Origin: Diprion similis
Taxonomy: Eukaryota > Arthropoda > Insecta > Hymenoptera > Diprionidae
NCBI RefSeq assembly: GCF_021155765.1
Contig: NC_060115.1
Location: 11,884,493-11,948,492, forward strand
Direction: 5' to 3'
DNA: 64,000 bases
Shown: positions 48,801 through 62,037 of the stretch, piece after piece
How the letters are laid out: every line of letters begins with the position of its first letter
Numbering within the stretch: the first letter of the stretch is position 1
The notes under the pieces: model-generated
Seen by the model: the letters and a program-made list of their open reading frames with translations, nothing else
What the model was told of the DNA's origin: nothing
Databases searched by the model: none
Program-made: the position numbers and the translations under genes

Positions 48801-49975
48801 ATCAAAGAAGTATTTCTGGGCACAATCATTGCACAATGACCACGTGTTTCCGGAATCTCTATAATGTAATATACTGATCGGAGAATCCCAAGATAATCGA
48901 AAACCGCAGATATCCAACGTCTAGGCATTGTTTCGTTCAAACTCTTACGTAACTGGTTTCATTGTCAGTTTATGATTCAGAACGTGGAAACTATGAAAGA
49001 ATCCGTTTAAACTTTTATACCTCATCACTGGGATGCAGTTTCGTAATTGAGAAATTTTTTATACATAATTCAGTTTTGAAAAGACGCGCTCTTCGAAGCT
49101 ATATGGAACTCGACGAATGTACGAAATACTTATCAACATTTGTACTACGTAGACACATAGTAACTTCGATCGTGAGGTTTTGTGAAGAGAAGTTCTGCAC
49201 GACGTAGTAAATGAAAGTTGAGTCACCCTTTCGTTTCACATGGATTTAATTCTCTTCAATACATTACCAAGACGATATTCTGTAAGATTTGATTTTTGGT
49301 TCGATCAACTTTTCATCCTGAACTTCATTGCCGTGGCGGATGGCACAGAGCAGAAGGAATGTGTACCTACTGCAAACAATATCGGTGAATATGAGTTCAG
49401 ACTACTACAGATTTAGAATACCTACTGGCGTTTCGTCAACGAGAACAGAACTTGGAAAACTTGGAGTTTTTTAAGCAGAAATTTTTTATTTTACGAAGTG
49501 CTTAATTGTATAACAGCAAAATGAAGATTCATTTGAAGAAACTTAGATGAGCTTTGAACTGTTGCAGAGATGAATACGAGACAGGATTTCTTTCATGGCA
49601 CACTTCAACGTTTATAATGTATTTATTAGGATACAACGAGAAACAGAACTTCGTACAACTAGCATAGCGTCTATTTAGTTTCACTGATGGCATCTGTTAC
49701 AAGATTACAATAAGGTAGCGTTATACATGACAAACGACGAAGACCATAGAATAACAACTATCTAGAAAGTCAACTCAGTCTATATCCTAACTCTGTTCTT
49801 GTAGTATAGCCTCTCTCTTATTGGCTTACTATATTTCCAATATGATCAAGATCCTAAAATACATGCTGCAATATAATGAATAAGTATTTGATATAAAGAA
49901 ACACGTAGAATCTCTTCTGTTATAGTTATTCAAAGTTTCTATCCACTTTTCGCACCTTGGAGTCCCGCATTACCC
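45819..49975. other. Intergenic region upstream of the NBL1-like gene
   Basis: Short frames only, none recognisable. It may contain the untranslated first exon and promoter of the NBL1-like gene, since a splice acceptor sits immediately before that gene's ATG. A TGCAG-type short repeat (about 47679..47697) and TATA/CATA-rich tracts (about 47822..47872) are present. Confidence 0.45.
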
Positions 49976-50352
49976 TTTTTTAGGGTTCCGTACCTGAATA
50001 CGAAAAAAACGGAACCCTTATAGGATCACTTGGCTGTCCGTCTGTCCGTCTGTCAAAATCCTTTTTCTCAGGAACGGGTAGAGGTTTAAATTTGAAATTA
50101 ATATCAAATACTAAGTAAAAAATTCAAGTTTCCAAGTCAACGGAATCAAAAAATATGGCCATTTATGTCACGTATTTAGATACTCGCAAACTTACAAATC
50201 GATACCTACAGGTTACTTCCCGTTGACCCAGAGTCATGAAATTTGGAGAAAAGCAAGGTCTCACAGCACAAGTAAAGGACAAATTCTGAAAAAAACAATT
50301 GACTTTGTCCGGAACCCTCAGGGTGCGAGTTCTACTCGAATTTGTTCGGTTA
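49976..50352. mobile_element. AGGGTTCCGT dispersed repeat element
   Basis: The element opens with AGGGTTCCGT (49982..49991) and its reverse complement ACGGAACCCT (50009..50018), a 10-pair hairpin. TGTCCGTCTGTCCGTCTGTC then follows (50035..50054). Near the right end GGAACCCT recurs (50311..50318), again complementary to the left arm, followed by the small hairpin CGAGT-TCT-ACTCG (50326..50338) and TTCGGTTAT. From memory, elements with this order of blocks are scattered through many insect genomes, notably Lepidoptera; I cannot run a search to confirm. No coding capacity is seen. Confidence 0.7.
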
Positions 50353-53300
50353 TCAGATCAGACCCGTATCGGGTGCATCACGCGGAGGGATATATTATTT
50401 TCTTGAAGCAGTGTACGTTTTTTTTTTATTGGGGTGATTGGAAAAAAGTGATTAAAAAACATTGAGCCAATCTATCCCCGAGAGGGGGGGAGGGGAGGGT
50501 CTTGAAATTGACGCCAACGAAGCCCGCCCCTGACAGCTGCAATCTCCGGTCGAAAACCGCACGCCAGCTCAATAGCTCTTTGTTGCGCCTTTGAGCTCGG
50601 CACCTCCTCTTCGCACCAGGTTCGCTTCGTTCAGACTCTTGCTGCAGAATTCGCCTTGCTTATTTTTCAAAGGGAATAAAGGGGCTACGTTCAGTCGTGA
50701 GTTTAATTTGATTCTTAACAAAATTCGACGCGCTCCGAAACCGCAAAGTGCCCATCCGCCCCCTCCGCCCATTCCGACGCCTCTACCTTCTCTCATAACA
50801 ATAAGACTTTCCTATATTATATGCACCTCGCTGCCACTCAACGGCGCAACCTTCCTATCGCTTCACAATCAAAGAAACCGTCTCTTATGACGTAAAACGC
50901 TCCTCCACGAAGCTTGAAATATAATTTAAGGATTCTTTAACTCTGACAGCTAATTTTTCAAAATAACTTTTCCCCTGCATATCCCTATTGTACACTTGTT
51001 AAATTTTTTTCATTAGCCGTTTTAAGGTAGGCAATTAAAGCGAACTTCCAGATTCAACCGTATCGAGTCAAATGTTTCAATTTTTTTCTCCTGATATAAA
51101 ACAGAGGACTTAAACTACTTTTATTGTTAGTCAACAGGAAAGCCCGAATAAAAATCAACATTCTGTTAGGTACATGAGAAAACTTAAGAAACTCGCCGTT
51201 TCAAACGGTGTTGCCAAAAAAACATATAAAGGACACTGCACGCCTTGATTATTTCACTTTAAACTGTTGTTTTCCTTTATGTTTTCACCGTAGTACAGAT
51301 TTTCCGACATTTCTGGCTACATCATCGTGAATTAATCAAATGGAAAACCAGGCCCTAAATCTATTTCTGATGTAGCAATAATAGCAATCCTTTAACATGC
51401 TACGGGCCATACTTTTAACGTTTAGCAACATTATGACGATATTAATATATAATTCGCAATTAACGTACGAGCAGATAATGGAAATGGTAAATTATTTGAG
51501 ATAATTAAATAGTGGCCTGAGACATAACTAACTCCTGCGTATAATGGTCCAAAGTTCATTCCCGTATATCCTCCTGGATCATTCTACAACTTCCGTTAAT
51601 ACGATAAGTTTCTCATTCCTAGTAAATGTCTACTTTCCATTGATTTGATCCTACATAGGATTTTCTTGGGCATCATAAATAAAAATTTGTCCGGTATATT
51701 ATAGGATCAAGGAAAGTCTTGGGTAATAGAGTCAGGAGTTCATCATCTCTTCAAGTGACACAATTGCGATGAATGCTATAAATTAAATCACGAGTACTTT
51801 TCGCTCTTCGCAGCGCAAATTTCTAAAGCTAAAATTTGTTGTTGGCTGACGTGCAATTTGAATCTTTCATGCAAAAATCAATCATCGATTAATGAAAGCT
51901 AGCGCGGTTCTGTTCTTCAAAGAACCCAATACAGAATTAATTATTCAAGCGCCTTTGAAGTTCGTCAAAGACGTGTGTAAACATAATTTACATTTAAACA
52001 CATCAATTTAAATTGAACGCCTGAGATTGGGATGAAGCTGTCCGTGATGGCAACACCAAAAGTGCAAGTACTGCTATGAATATACATATAGATAGCCATC
52101 GGTATAATAGGTATGACTTGAAAGACAGAATTTCATTAGCTGGCATTTGACTGCAGTATACAATATACATATATAGGTATGTGTTCAGTGTCCATACTTA
52201 CATATAGTCTCGTGCAATAGTTGTCAGTTCAGAGTAAATACATCAACGCGAGCGTGTGTAAACAGGTATGTATACCCACCAATATGAAATAGACGTGTAA
52301 AAGCGCAACGAGAAAGTGCCGAAATTAAAAAATAACGGAGATCTCGATAAACAGCTATACCTTATTATGTGCCTGCCTATACATACCCACGTGTATTTAT
52401 ACAGGTACGTGAACGTTTAACGATTATGCCACCATGATTTTACCTCGGCACACACGCATGCATGCCTATGTATACGTATAATATAAGGTTATTCGTTTGC
52501 TACACCACATATCAAAGCAATTACGTAGTGTCCGAATAAACGATTTAGTAAGGCGTCGGCAGAATAGGGTTACAAGCCGAACGGTTAACGTTCCTTTTAA
52601 TCTACCCGATCGTATCCGTAATTACACGAGATCGTTCCACAAGCTGCATCCCTTGGCCATCTGCGAGCTCGTTTAATATACATTCGAAATACGTAACACA
52701 CGTAGTAACTCCGTTTGTCCTCCAGCTATCAGCTACATGTTCCTATCGTGAGACAGAGGCGGTGTAGTTTACGACTTGATACCTGTAAGTGAATCACCAG
52801 ATTGTCGGATTTTTATTCAATTTCACGATTATTAGATATGCATACTCAGAAAATTCTGAATTTATAAGTGCGGGATTCGTTTTACGATAAAAATTGTTAC
52901 TTTCAACATGTACGCTGGAGTAAAAAATACGCTTTGCTGCAATTTTGAGTAAAATTGAAAGGCGAACATTGAGCTCTTAGTTTTGTATTTGTTGTAACTC
53001 TGGGGACGTTCCGTAAAATAGACAAATTCTTTCATCTTTATGCTGTAGCTTTCTGAAAGAACCTTAGGCTTTCGACAATTTCTTTAACATTCCAGGTGAA
53101 TTTCTGCGGCAATATTGAACTCACTTGTAGAAAGTCTTCGCAATGATTCTGATCCGGTACTTTGTTTTTTTCCTGAAAAATTATTATTCTTCGTAAATGT
53201 CTCTTAACTTTCATCTTTAATTTCTGATATCTATATTTTTCAAAAATACAGATTTGATTTACATAGTCAAAAAACGTCGAGAATTTCGTATGGAATTGTT

Positions 53301-56300
53301 CTCACGGTACAGTCGCGATTCACAGAGGTCTGTAATGACATTAAATTTTCCAAGATGTAGTATGGAACAGGATATAATATCAAATCAAGAGCTGAGTAGA
53401 GACATTGCTAGTGCAAAGTGTATAACCACGTAGCAGCAGCTGCAGATGAGAAAAAGCGGTCCCCGCGATCATCAGAATTCACCCGAAACGTTTATAAGCT
53501 TCCAATCACCAGCAGCAGTCGCGTACTGCATATTCGCGATTTTTGCCGTGAGTCAACGGTGGAGATTTCGCAGAATTATACAGTATCGAAGAGAGACGAA
53601 AGAAAAAAGGAAACAGAAAAAGATGTAATAAAACAAATAAAACTGAAGCGAACGAGTCCCCGCGCAAACGGCATCACCACCATCTGCCCCACCGTCCCCG
53701 TTCGTCTGTAATCTGATATTGGGATAGGTAGATGCCTTCGCGCTGTACTAACACACATACATCCGTCCCATCATGCGTACTCGACGCTCAACAGCATTAA
53801 CATCGCGGCATGCGTGTGGCTGTATACGCGTGTATAATACACACCGAAGATCCGTGCCTCGCCGGGGCCGGATCACCTTCGACGTCACCAACCGCAAGCT
53901 ACCAACCCGTCGCTCCAGGTGCGCTCTTGGTGTAGGTTTATGCTCGTCGTGCATGTGCGCAAGTGCCTTCAAACGCGCGAGTCGGGCAAAAGTAAAGTTT
54001 GCGCAAAACTGCGGTGGTGGGCAGCATGAAGTTGGCGCATGGATGCTAGCAGCAGGTACCCGCGTGGATCGGGGCCCGTAAGCGTCGCGCGAGTGTAGAT
54101 AAGGAGGCTGTAACCACCATAACTCGGCGAGTGACACCCGTGAAAACAAATATATTCATGAGATTCTTGGGTATTTGCCGACGGCTTTGATGTTTGCGTT
54201 CTTCGAAGAATACCTCACAGTACTACGCATCCTCCTCGGGCATTATACGTTAGTATGTATTTCTCCTTCCTCACGTTTATATTGGCTACACCTCGCTTGG
54301 TCGTAGGCCTTGCAAGTACCGCGACGCAACCATACAGCCATGACGTGCATGCAACGTAGTCTGCCACCGGATGATTCTTGAAATGATAAAGACAGCCGCA
54401 GCCCTTGGGCCATGTACAAAATATTGTATTTGAAATATTATATTTTGATATTACTTGTCGATACTCGTTCGCTTTTTCAGCCAATGAACATCGCTGCAGG
54501 TTTCAAGCTTCAGTGAAGAAATCGACAAGCGAGTCGCCAAAATGGCGCCGTAACGAAAATACGACGATCGTCGCGGCGGGATGAGAAATTCCTGTAGGAT
54601 GCAAATGCAAGAATATACTGAGTAATATGTCGCATGCACAGTACATGTATTATTTCTGTTCCCCATGAGAAAGGAACGGTTTTTCTCAATTATGGCACAC
54701 AGGCTTCTTGGGCTTTAATTTAGGGACTACATCACTACGCAGCGGCGGTTTGTCGTACAAGCCATTGTTTTTCGAACGGTAACCTTGAACGTCACGGAGA
54801 ATCGGAGAACTCGTTGAATTAAATATGATGATACAAAACTTCCAATTTCTGAACCAATGAGAAAGAAATGTACGAACTGCGTAAACCAATGAAATTTCAG
54901 AAGTATGTTATTTCGATCTCGTAAAGGACGTGATGGTTCAACCTTTCGTAACCATATAACAATTCTTAATCGTGACAATGTATGTGTAGGGAGAAAGAAA
55001 GTGAAGGTTATATTTATCGAACGTGTTTTTAAATTAGGTATAAAAGCGATGATCATTCGATTACTCGGCGACTGGAATTAAACAAGTTTAAGAAAAAAAA
55101 ACAACAACAATATCTATACATGTATACCTAACAAGTGCTAGTTTTTTACTTCTTTGAAGAGCAAGAAAAAAAGAATCACGAAACGTTGGGGCAAACTGAT
55201 CGGAAGAGGTTATGTCGTTATGACCTTTCTCACCGAGGTGTCGGAATGGTGTCCGCGCCACCGAATGCGCGGTTGTTAATTTATTTCTAAGCGATACTAT
55301 TATACCATAGGTATACAGTATACATACATACATACATAAACCTATACATATATCCCTGCGAGACAAGCCTCGGAAAAAGATGTGCAGTCCCCTCGGATAT
55401 ACCCGCCCATTTTTAAGAGGTGGGCATTAAAAACAACAATGTCATTACATTTTAACGATCTGTTCCGCGCTACCCAACTATAAAGAGGGTATTCTCGGTG
55501 TTGGTCCATGCATGAAGATACAGAGGCAGAGCACTGGCTCCTCCACACGCATTACTTTCTGTATAGGGAGGTATACGCGCGTGGTGCGCGGGCGTCGAGC
55601 GTCGAACGTTGGGCCCTGGGCCCCCCTGAGGGCCCGTAGGGCTGAGTTTCGGCCGGCGAAGAATCTCCCACCCCGGAGCCTCGTACGCGGGAAGAATTAG
55701 TATGGGTGAAACAGAAAAAGAATAAGAAAAGTTGAGATGGCGCCACACGTCGACCGTGTTTTCGGGGCATCCTCCCTGCTGTTGTCGCCTTTTTTTTCTT
55801 CTTCCTTCACCCTTTTTTTTCTTCCGTCTCTCCACGTCCTATCCACCCGCCTCTTTCGCTCCCTTCTTATTCGTAGAGCTCCTCCAGGCACCGGCATTTT
55901 TCCCTCCTTCTTTCTCCCTCGCGTGACCGCCTTTTCTTTATGTATCGCTATCGCGTAAGATCTTATTAACTGGCACCCACGCGCTCCGGTGGACCACAGA
56001 GCATCGTGCGTCATTACCATATTTATGTTTGGAAAATGCGATGCATTGGTAATCTTCCTCCTAGCTATACGTACACGAAGGCCCAATGACCGCTCTTCCG
56101 TTGGATCCTCATTGCGTGGGCAACAATCCAGGCAGCACGCTGTGGTTCATTGTACCGATCGCATGATATTTTTCACTATTATTCGTTTCAAATGTAATTA
56201 ATATGATATCATGACTGGATTGTTTCGAAATCGTTGCTCTTTTCCTGGTCGATAATCAACCTCGCTCAACCATAAGTGGCATATCGGTATCTAAGTATCC

Positions 56301-58856
56301 ATGATCGTCGTCCTATTCTATTATAGTAACTTCTCCGCGGTTAGTTTCCTTATGTCCAGAGATCTAGTGTTTAGCTTAACTATCGCATCTTGCCATTTTT
56401 ATCATTTACGCTTAAGTATAAATGCGTAGAGCAATTTTACACATCCGCTAAGAAGAAACGTGTTGATCGTATACATACGTCGGTAATTATTGGTGTTGTA
56501 CCTATACGAATGTGTACTCAACGTCTGCCGTGGATACAAAAATTTAAATTTCAAATTTGTCGCGGTAGACAGTCATCATGTCTCGGCGTATCACTCGATT
56601 TTCAACAATCGGTTGGGTAACGTTTTACGAAAGACAATCGAGAAAAGACAGGAAAACAAGCTTCAACCATGAACATCAATCGAGTACTAGATGAAAAAAT
56701 GACTAAAGATCTTCGGCAGATCGTTGTTAAACATTTGTGCTGGTTTTATTCGGTCGGTCGTCGGCCGTTGCCCCAAGTAAGAAGCAAGCCGGTATAGGAA
56801 CTTGCTGGGAAATCGGCACGGAATATTAGCGAGGTAAAACATGTACAGATGGTGGGGGGAACACGGCGTGTGTGTATGTCTGCAGCTCGGTAAGGCCGCA
56901 ATTCTTTTGCGCCTAAAGCCAACCAGTCTGACAAGCCTCCTAGCTAGCTCAAAATAGATAAATATCAACGATGACGTAAGTCGCGAATCGAGGATTAGCA
57001 TGACGTATGATAATATCCGATGCGTGATTTATTGGCGATAACTGAGAACGGGGTCGAGAGTAAATGAGGGTGATGAAAAACAAAATATTGAGACTCACCG
57101 GAAAAGAAGGTTGTATCTTATGTACCACCTCCGCTTCAGTTAGCTAGACGATAGAAAATTGAAATATCGCGATTTGCGATCGGATTTACACTCGCGTGTT
57201 TATCTCGCTTATCAATTCGATTAATATACCTACTACGTACTTCTGTAGTTAAAAGTAAGCGAACAATGCAAAGACGCGACTCTGATACTCGACTCGCGTG
57301 TTGATCCTGCGTGTAGAACGATTCGGCGCAATTGGTCGCGTACGAGATCGGATCGGTGACCGTCCTCGTCGCGATCGAAATCCTGTCTTTTAACGGGGTC
57401 CCTGGTGCGTCGCGCGGAGGCTGCCAGGAGCCGACTGAGCCTGGTCAAGCTGCAGATCTCGACGGCCCCGTGGCGGTGGCGGCGTGCTGTTCCTTCCTCT
57501 CCTGGACTCGGGGCCCGATCTCGACTACCTACGACCGTCGCAAGAGACTGTTCCGAGGAGACTGTACATATAGGAGGAGACTGTAAAAAGCCACATCGCC
57601 CGGGGCCTTACACTTCGAACCAGTAAAACTTGTCTTGTCCTCTGACGCTAAAGTGCATTTTACACGAGGTTCGACCGAGCGCCGCATTGTCGCTATCGCA
57701 CACGCGAGTGTACCGGCCAATTCAACGAGGATCGAACCGTGCAGCAACGCATCACGGAGAAGGTGTCGATCGCATGCGTGCGTTTTCAAGAAACACACCT
57801 GCAAAACCAAAAATCAGCAGATGGAAAAACATAGCGGAATCGAGTAAAGCCAACGCGTCGCGCGACGCTATCGCGGGCCCCAGAGTTCAGAGAAACGGAG
57901 TTGAATAGCACTGCCGATTTATTCTCACGGCCACCCGTCGCGCTCGCGCGGCATTATCGCGCATGCGTGTTTCGAGTCTGACACGTGCGGGCCCAAATCG
58001 TAGAGGGCCTGCGTACAGATGCACGTTTATGCAAGGACGTGTGAGAACCGACGAACTGTTCGGTTCAGCGGTTCGGATACGTGACTTCCATTGTAGGGAA
58101 TGATAAATTAATTACAGAACGTTCGTTGTGAACGCGGCTTGAAGAGTTAGTCTCGGACAGTGTATATACGGCTTCCGCGCCCTGTCATAGGATTCTCACT
58201 TTTATTTTACACGACCGCATGATTAATAGCAATTCTTTTACCTTTTTATGCGACGGCGTATAGGGCCTATAGGTGGATACCTGCAGCGCACACGTCTTTC
58301 GCCTCTCAGGCACGTTTGCGTGTGTGCAGATATAAAATATACGAGTTCTCCGGTTCAGCTGGATTGATTTCAAATTAATCAAACGGAAAGTGACGAACTG
58401 TACCCACACTATGTCGCATACTCACACGAACGCACCTTCGGGTACTGATTTATTAATCCCTCGTTCGTTTTCTGCAACACCGGATTGACATCGATTCTCG
58501 GTATGTGCATAATATATGTATATAAATTCTTCAGAGATTTCACCCAACGTATGTCATGTGACAGGTATAATTTGCAATTTCTCCACTTGGGTGGTAAGCC
58601 ATAATTTATTCGAGTTTTATTTTTACAATATGCCTATATATATACATCGAGCTATTTTACTTTTTTCTTTAGTTCTTTGATTACTTAGAATAATGTGACC
58701 GTTACTCTTACACTTGCAAATACTACATTGTATAAAATATTTACATAAAGAAACATGTGTGAAAGCTAAGCGAAACGCGTCGTTTCAGCCATTGGCAGTT
58801 GTATTGACGGAAGAGCCCAATTTACGAATCAGTTCGAACTGTTCGTTGCCATTGAC
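50353..58856. other. Intergenic region between the AGGGTTCCGT element and the hyaluronidase gene
   Basis: No gene can be supported. There are several CpG-rich stretches (about 50500..50800, 53750..54100, 55550..55700 and 57250..58060) in which open frames exist on both strands without conserved domains. Polypyrimidine and TACA-type simple repeats (about 55319..55338) also occur. Some CpG-rich parts may be promoters of genes outside the window. Confidence 0.45.
57250..58060. promoter_or_regulatory. CpG-rich segment, possible promoter region
   Basis: The longest sustained CpG-dense stretch in the window, including repeated CGCG and TCGCG words, against an AT-rich background. Frames on both strands are by-products of composition. 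No coding family, TATA box or splice pair was convincing, so orientation is unknown. Confidence 0.28.
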
Positions 58857-58862
58857 TTTATT
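58857..58862 (-). terminator. Poly(A) signal of the hyaluronidase gene
   Basis: AATAAA on the minus strand (TTTATT on the plus strand), about 110 bases beyond the stop at 58972. Confidence 0.55.
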
Positions 58863-58971
58863 GTTCGCGCTCTCTGTAGTGCAGTGCCGCTCTGGCTTTA
58901 CAAAGTAACTGGTCTAGGACCAGTTATAATAATTACACAACATTAGTATTTTCGCATAACCCTAATGAGCG

Positions 58972-61908
58972 TCAAATATTTTGCACTATAAAATTGATTT
59001 TCACACTACTCGACCGCTCACTCTCCTCTTCTTCAATCTCCATACTCGTTTCCGTTGAAACAGTCGTAGTATAATAGTCAGGTCCCTTTTTTTCTTCTTC
59101 GAGTTCTCTAAAATCCAATAGAGATCTTTCCTCGTTGAATTTCCGTGCGATTGGACCGAGCGTCTCGTTCAGATAATCCTTGAACGCCTGACACTTCAGT
59201 TTTGTGTTCAGGTCGTTGGAACTTCCCCATATCACGATTCCGTCTCCTCCTAAACTTTTTATTGTTTTAAAACCGTCGTACACGTCATCCTGTAAAAGAC
59301 GAATTTCAATTATGTAGATTTTACCGATGATTGCATTTCTTCAAATTATCTTACGGTTAGTAGGTTTGAATGATTTTGGTAATTTGTTTGCTTGTCATTT
59401 TCGACGACAGTGTGCAGTGATCTTGATTTAAGTGAATGAGTACCCCTTTGATTCAACGATGCATCGACAAGAGATGAATATGTATTGTGGAAACATTGTT
59501 ATGCACTCAGTCTAGTTCGTTTAATATTTGCAAACTGTGATTTGATTGTTAGTGATCTCTATCTCTAGGTCGAAGCAGCTCTGATTTACGTCACGTCAAG
59601 GCTCGTTGACGGTTGTAAAAGACTCATTCATGAAACCGCTGATATCTAGTACTGTCTCGTTATCAAAGGCGGCTGCAGTATGAATCACTGCGAGCGTCGT
59701 CAGATGCATCTATATACGTCAGATAAGGACAATTTAACTAAGGAGTATTGTGGTCCACAAACGTCGACACATGCAAAAAATTAGACACGTGGATTTACTT
59801 CTATGCAAGTGAGTTGACATTGTCAATTTTTCATTCTATTATTTCAAAATATGGTTTACGACAATTGAGCTTACACGTGAATCGTTTTAGCTGCAAAATT
59901 GGTACTGAAATGAAATCTCGCTAGATCATAAAGTTATGAATGATATTTCAGATTTTTCGACGGTTCATAAAATTAACACTTTTGCTTCATTCGCAATATT
60001 ACATAAATGGTCGCTTGACTTCCGAAAAACTGTATATCGGACACGAATTTCTAATACTTGTGCATTATTAAACTGGAATCGTAACTAGTCATCATCAAAT
60101 ATATAAGCATGCTAAGACCTGGATCATTGTTTTCAGATTTTGATTGACTGACCTGCAGCCAACATCGTTTCATGAAGATTTAGGCAATCAATTGTAAAAT
60201 CAAATAGTGACTTACGTTTGTCAAGAAATCATTGTTGCTATCCTGGTACTTGTACCAAAAATAAGGCATCACTGGTTTTTTTGCAGTCTGTTTAAACATG
60301 TTTGAAATCCTTATCGCCTCCGTCAGTCTGCCAGTGATGAGTTCCATTCTCTCCTTGTGACGCAAACTTGTTCTCAGATAAACGGAAGGTAGGAGGACGT
60401 TCTGCAAGTTGAACAGCCAAGAAAGTCTGAAAATTAGATCAAGAGCGATACATGTCAAGTGGAAAACAGCCTATTCGCTCAAAAGCAGATAAGAGCACTC
60501 AAATATATACACTCGGGTATTGTGTTTCACTCTTGCTTTGATTTCTACACGCGATTCCAGTTTCCAGTTGCAGAGTCTATCCAACTCGAATGAATATTCA
60601 GAGGGAGGAAACTGTGCAGTCATTACGCAACGCCAATTGCGCCAATTACTAATAATTATTGCGAATGGCGTCATTACTATGTCTAAGTATCAGCAACCAC
60701 ATACGTATACGATACTACTGTCATTCCGTTTGACGCAACTTAAATATGTAATCACTGTCTTCTTATGCGAACAAAATCTCGAGAGGTACTGAAGTCAACT
60801 ACAAGCTGCAGGTACTCTACTCTAGCACAAGTACTCAGCACTGTTACATAACTTGCATTTACTTACGACCCGCAGGGTGGATGGAATTTACATTCTTTTC
60901 TATTAGCAAACGTATAAATCCTTTCAGATCGTTTTTTTTTTTTTTTGTTGCAAAGACACACCTGTTGTTCTCCTTGTAAATTTTCGGGCTGCAGTCAACC
61001 GTTGGAACTTTTGGCGTCAAATTGAAGCAGTAAGGATAAGTGTAGTAGCCCCACGACGCTTTCGGTCTCAGAGTACGGGCGAGACGCAAGGTGTCCTCCA
61101 TGAAGAGTCGACCTGATTTTTCGAATCGCGTCGTCGCCTCGTTGACGACTCGATTCTTATCCCAGAACGGATGTTTGGCTCTTTCAATTTCCGTTGACAA
61201 GTCGCGATATGGAGCAAGCGAGGCCCAGTTCTGCCTGAATATGGGCCTCCAGCTTTCAAAGTCGATCACAGCGAGCCCCGAGAAGTTGACGTCCTCGATC
61301 TGCTGGTCCACGTGCTCTCGGAAGAGTTCCAGGTGCAAAGTCACGTTTCCTTCCTGAGGAACACCTCCATTCCTCCTCAAAGTGTGCCCTGCAGTAGTCA
61401 CAGTTTGAATAACCGTCGTGCGTCAAATTCCGGAAAAGCTTACCGTTTTCGTCCTTCAGCAATGCTGGAAAAGCACCCGGGTCGTAAAGTATCGCAATCT
61501 GGTCACCGCGGAAATGATCCTTCTTGTTCTGCAGTATCCCAAACTCGCGTACTTCTTCGAAGAACATCCCATACTGGTGACACATGAAGGTTGGAACGTT
61601 CCAGTAGACGTAAAAGCCGCTTTCCGAAGTACCCGAGACACCAGGCACCTGCATCAAACTGAATCAGGTTATCGTTTTGTCTCTGAACCTGTACCAACGA
61701 AAATGTATCACGAAGAAGACGTTTGCAGCTCATTGCCCATAATTCAATTGATCAACTGATTCACCCCGAGTTCCTGCAGTGGATGAACGTTTAATGATAC
61801 CAATGATTTGAAAGTAAACAAGTTTGTTTTATACCCAAAAAGTGTAGCATTTGATACGGTGATGAAAACGGTGATCAATGTGCACAGATTAAAAGTTTTA
61901 TACTCCAT
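58972..61908 (-). CDS. Hyaluronidase (glycosyl hydrolase family 56, venom type)
   Basis: Five exons: 61765..61908, 61444..61648, 60962..61388, 60216..60426 and 58972..59289. They join in phase into 434 residues. The enzyme cleaves hyaluronan (and chondroitin) at beta-1,4-N-acetylhexosaminide bonds and is secreted. Exon 1 starts with a signal peptide (MEYKTFNLCTLITVF). YWNVPTFMCH opens the catalytic domain, and VIDFESWRPI carries the catalytic Asp/Glu pair at about 159 and 161. WGYYTYPYCFNLTP, the tract ending in YFWYKYQD, and GDGIVIWGSS follow. The four cysteines of the two conserved disulfides are present (FMCH, PYCF, VDCSP, LKCQ), as are several N-glycosylation sequons. The 55-base intron between exons 2 and 3 otherwise looks like a frameshift. 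Compared with about 380 residues in bee hyaluronidase, it has a roughly 50-residue acidic Glu/Ser/Thr-rich C-terminal extension. An ATG at 61986 is in frame, but the one at 61908 fits signal peptide and start context better. Venom use is inferred from family only. Confidence 0.95.
60915..60946. repeat. Poly(T) tract in hyaluronidase intron 3
   Basis: A T run just inside the donor side of intron 3, about 15-45 bases from the exon 3 boundary at 60962. It would be an A run in the transcript, and it generates a spurious Lys-rich tail in unspliced frames. Confidence 0.75.
61389..61443 (-). other. 55-base intron of the hyaluronidase gene
   Basis: It starts GTAAGC and ends CTGCAG. Removing it joins ...LLKDENG to HTLRRNGGVPQ in one frame, matching the continuous family sequence. 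Left unspliced, the two halves appear as overlapping frames, which would suggest a false frameshift. The other introns are 116 (61649..61764), 535 (60427..60961) and 926 (59290..60215) bases. Confidence 0.93.
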
Positions 61909-62004
61909 TGCAACCGAATATTTGTCAGACTCGTTTTTTATGTACTCTCCTTTTCTCTCTGGCTGAGGATTTTCGTACAACGGCATGACAAATGGTTGCG
62001 TTCG

Positions 62005-62037
62005 ACTGAATTCCCCTTGATCTAAGGCCACCTTATA
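62005..62037 (-). promoter_or_regulatory. TATA box and initiator of the hyaluronidase gene
   Basis: On the minus strand TATAAGG lies at 62031..62037 and the arthropod initiator TCAGT at 62005..62009, so the predicted start site is 62007. The TATA box begins 30 bases upstream of it, the standard spacing. This places the longer open frame's ATG (62073) upstream of transcription. Translation therefore starts at 61908, or at the alternative in-frame ATG at 61986. Confidence 0.62.

Noticed and set aside
55470..56086. Lys/Arg/Glu-rich minus-strand frames of 121 and 129 codons
   Set aside because: They are translations of polypyrimidine tracts in CpG-rich DNA, in two mutually overlapping frames.
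61256..61401. Apparent frameshift between two overlapping frames of the hyaluronidase
   Set aside because: A 55-base GT-AG intron (61389..61443) joins the frames exactly at the family's conserved sequence, so no frameshift is needed.
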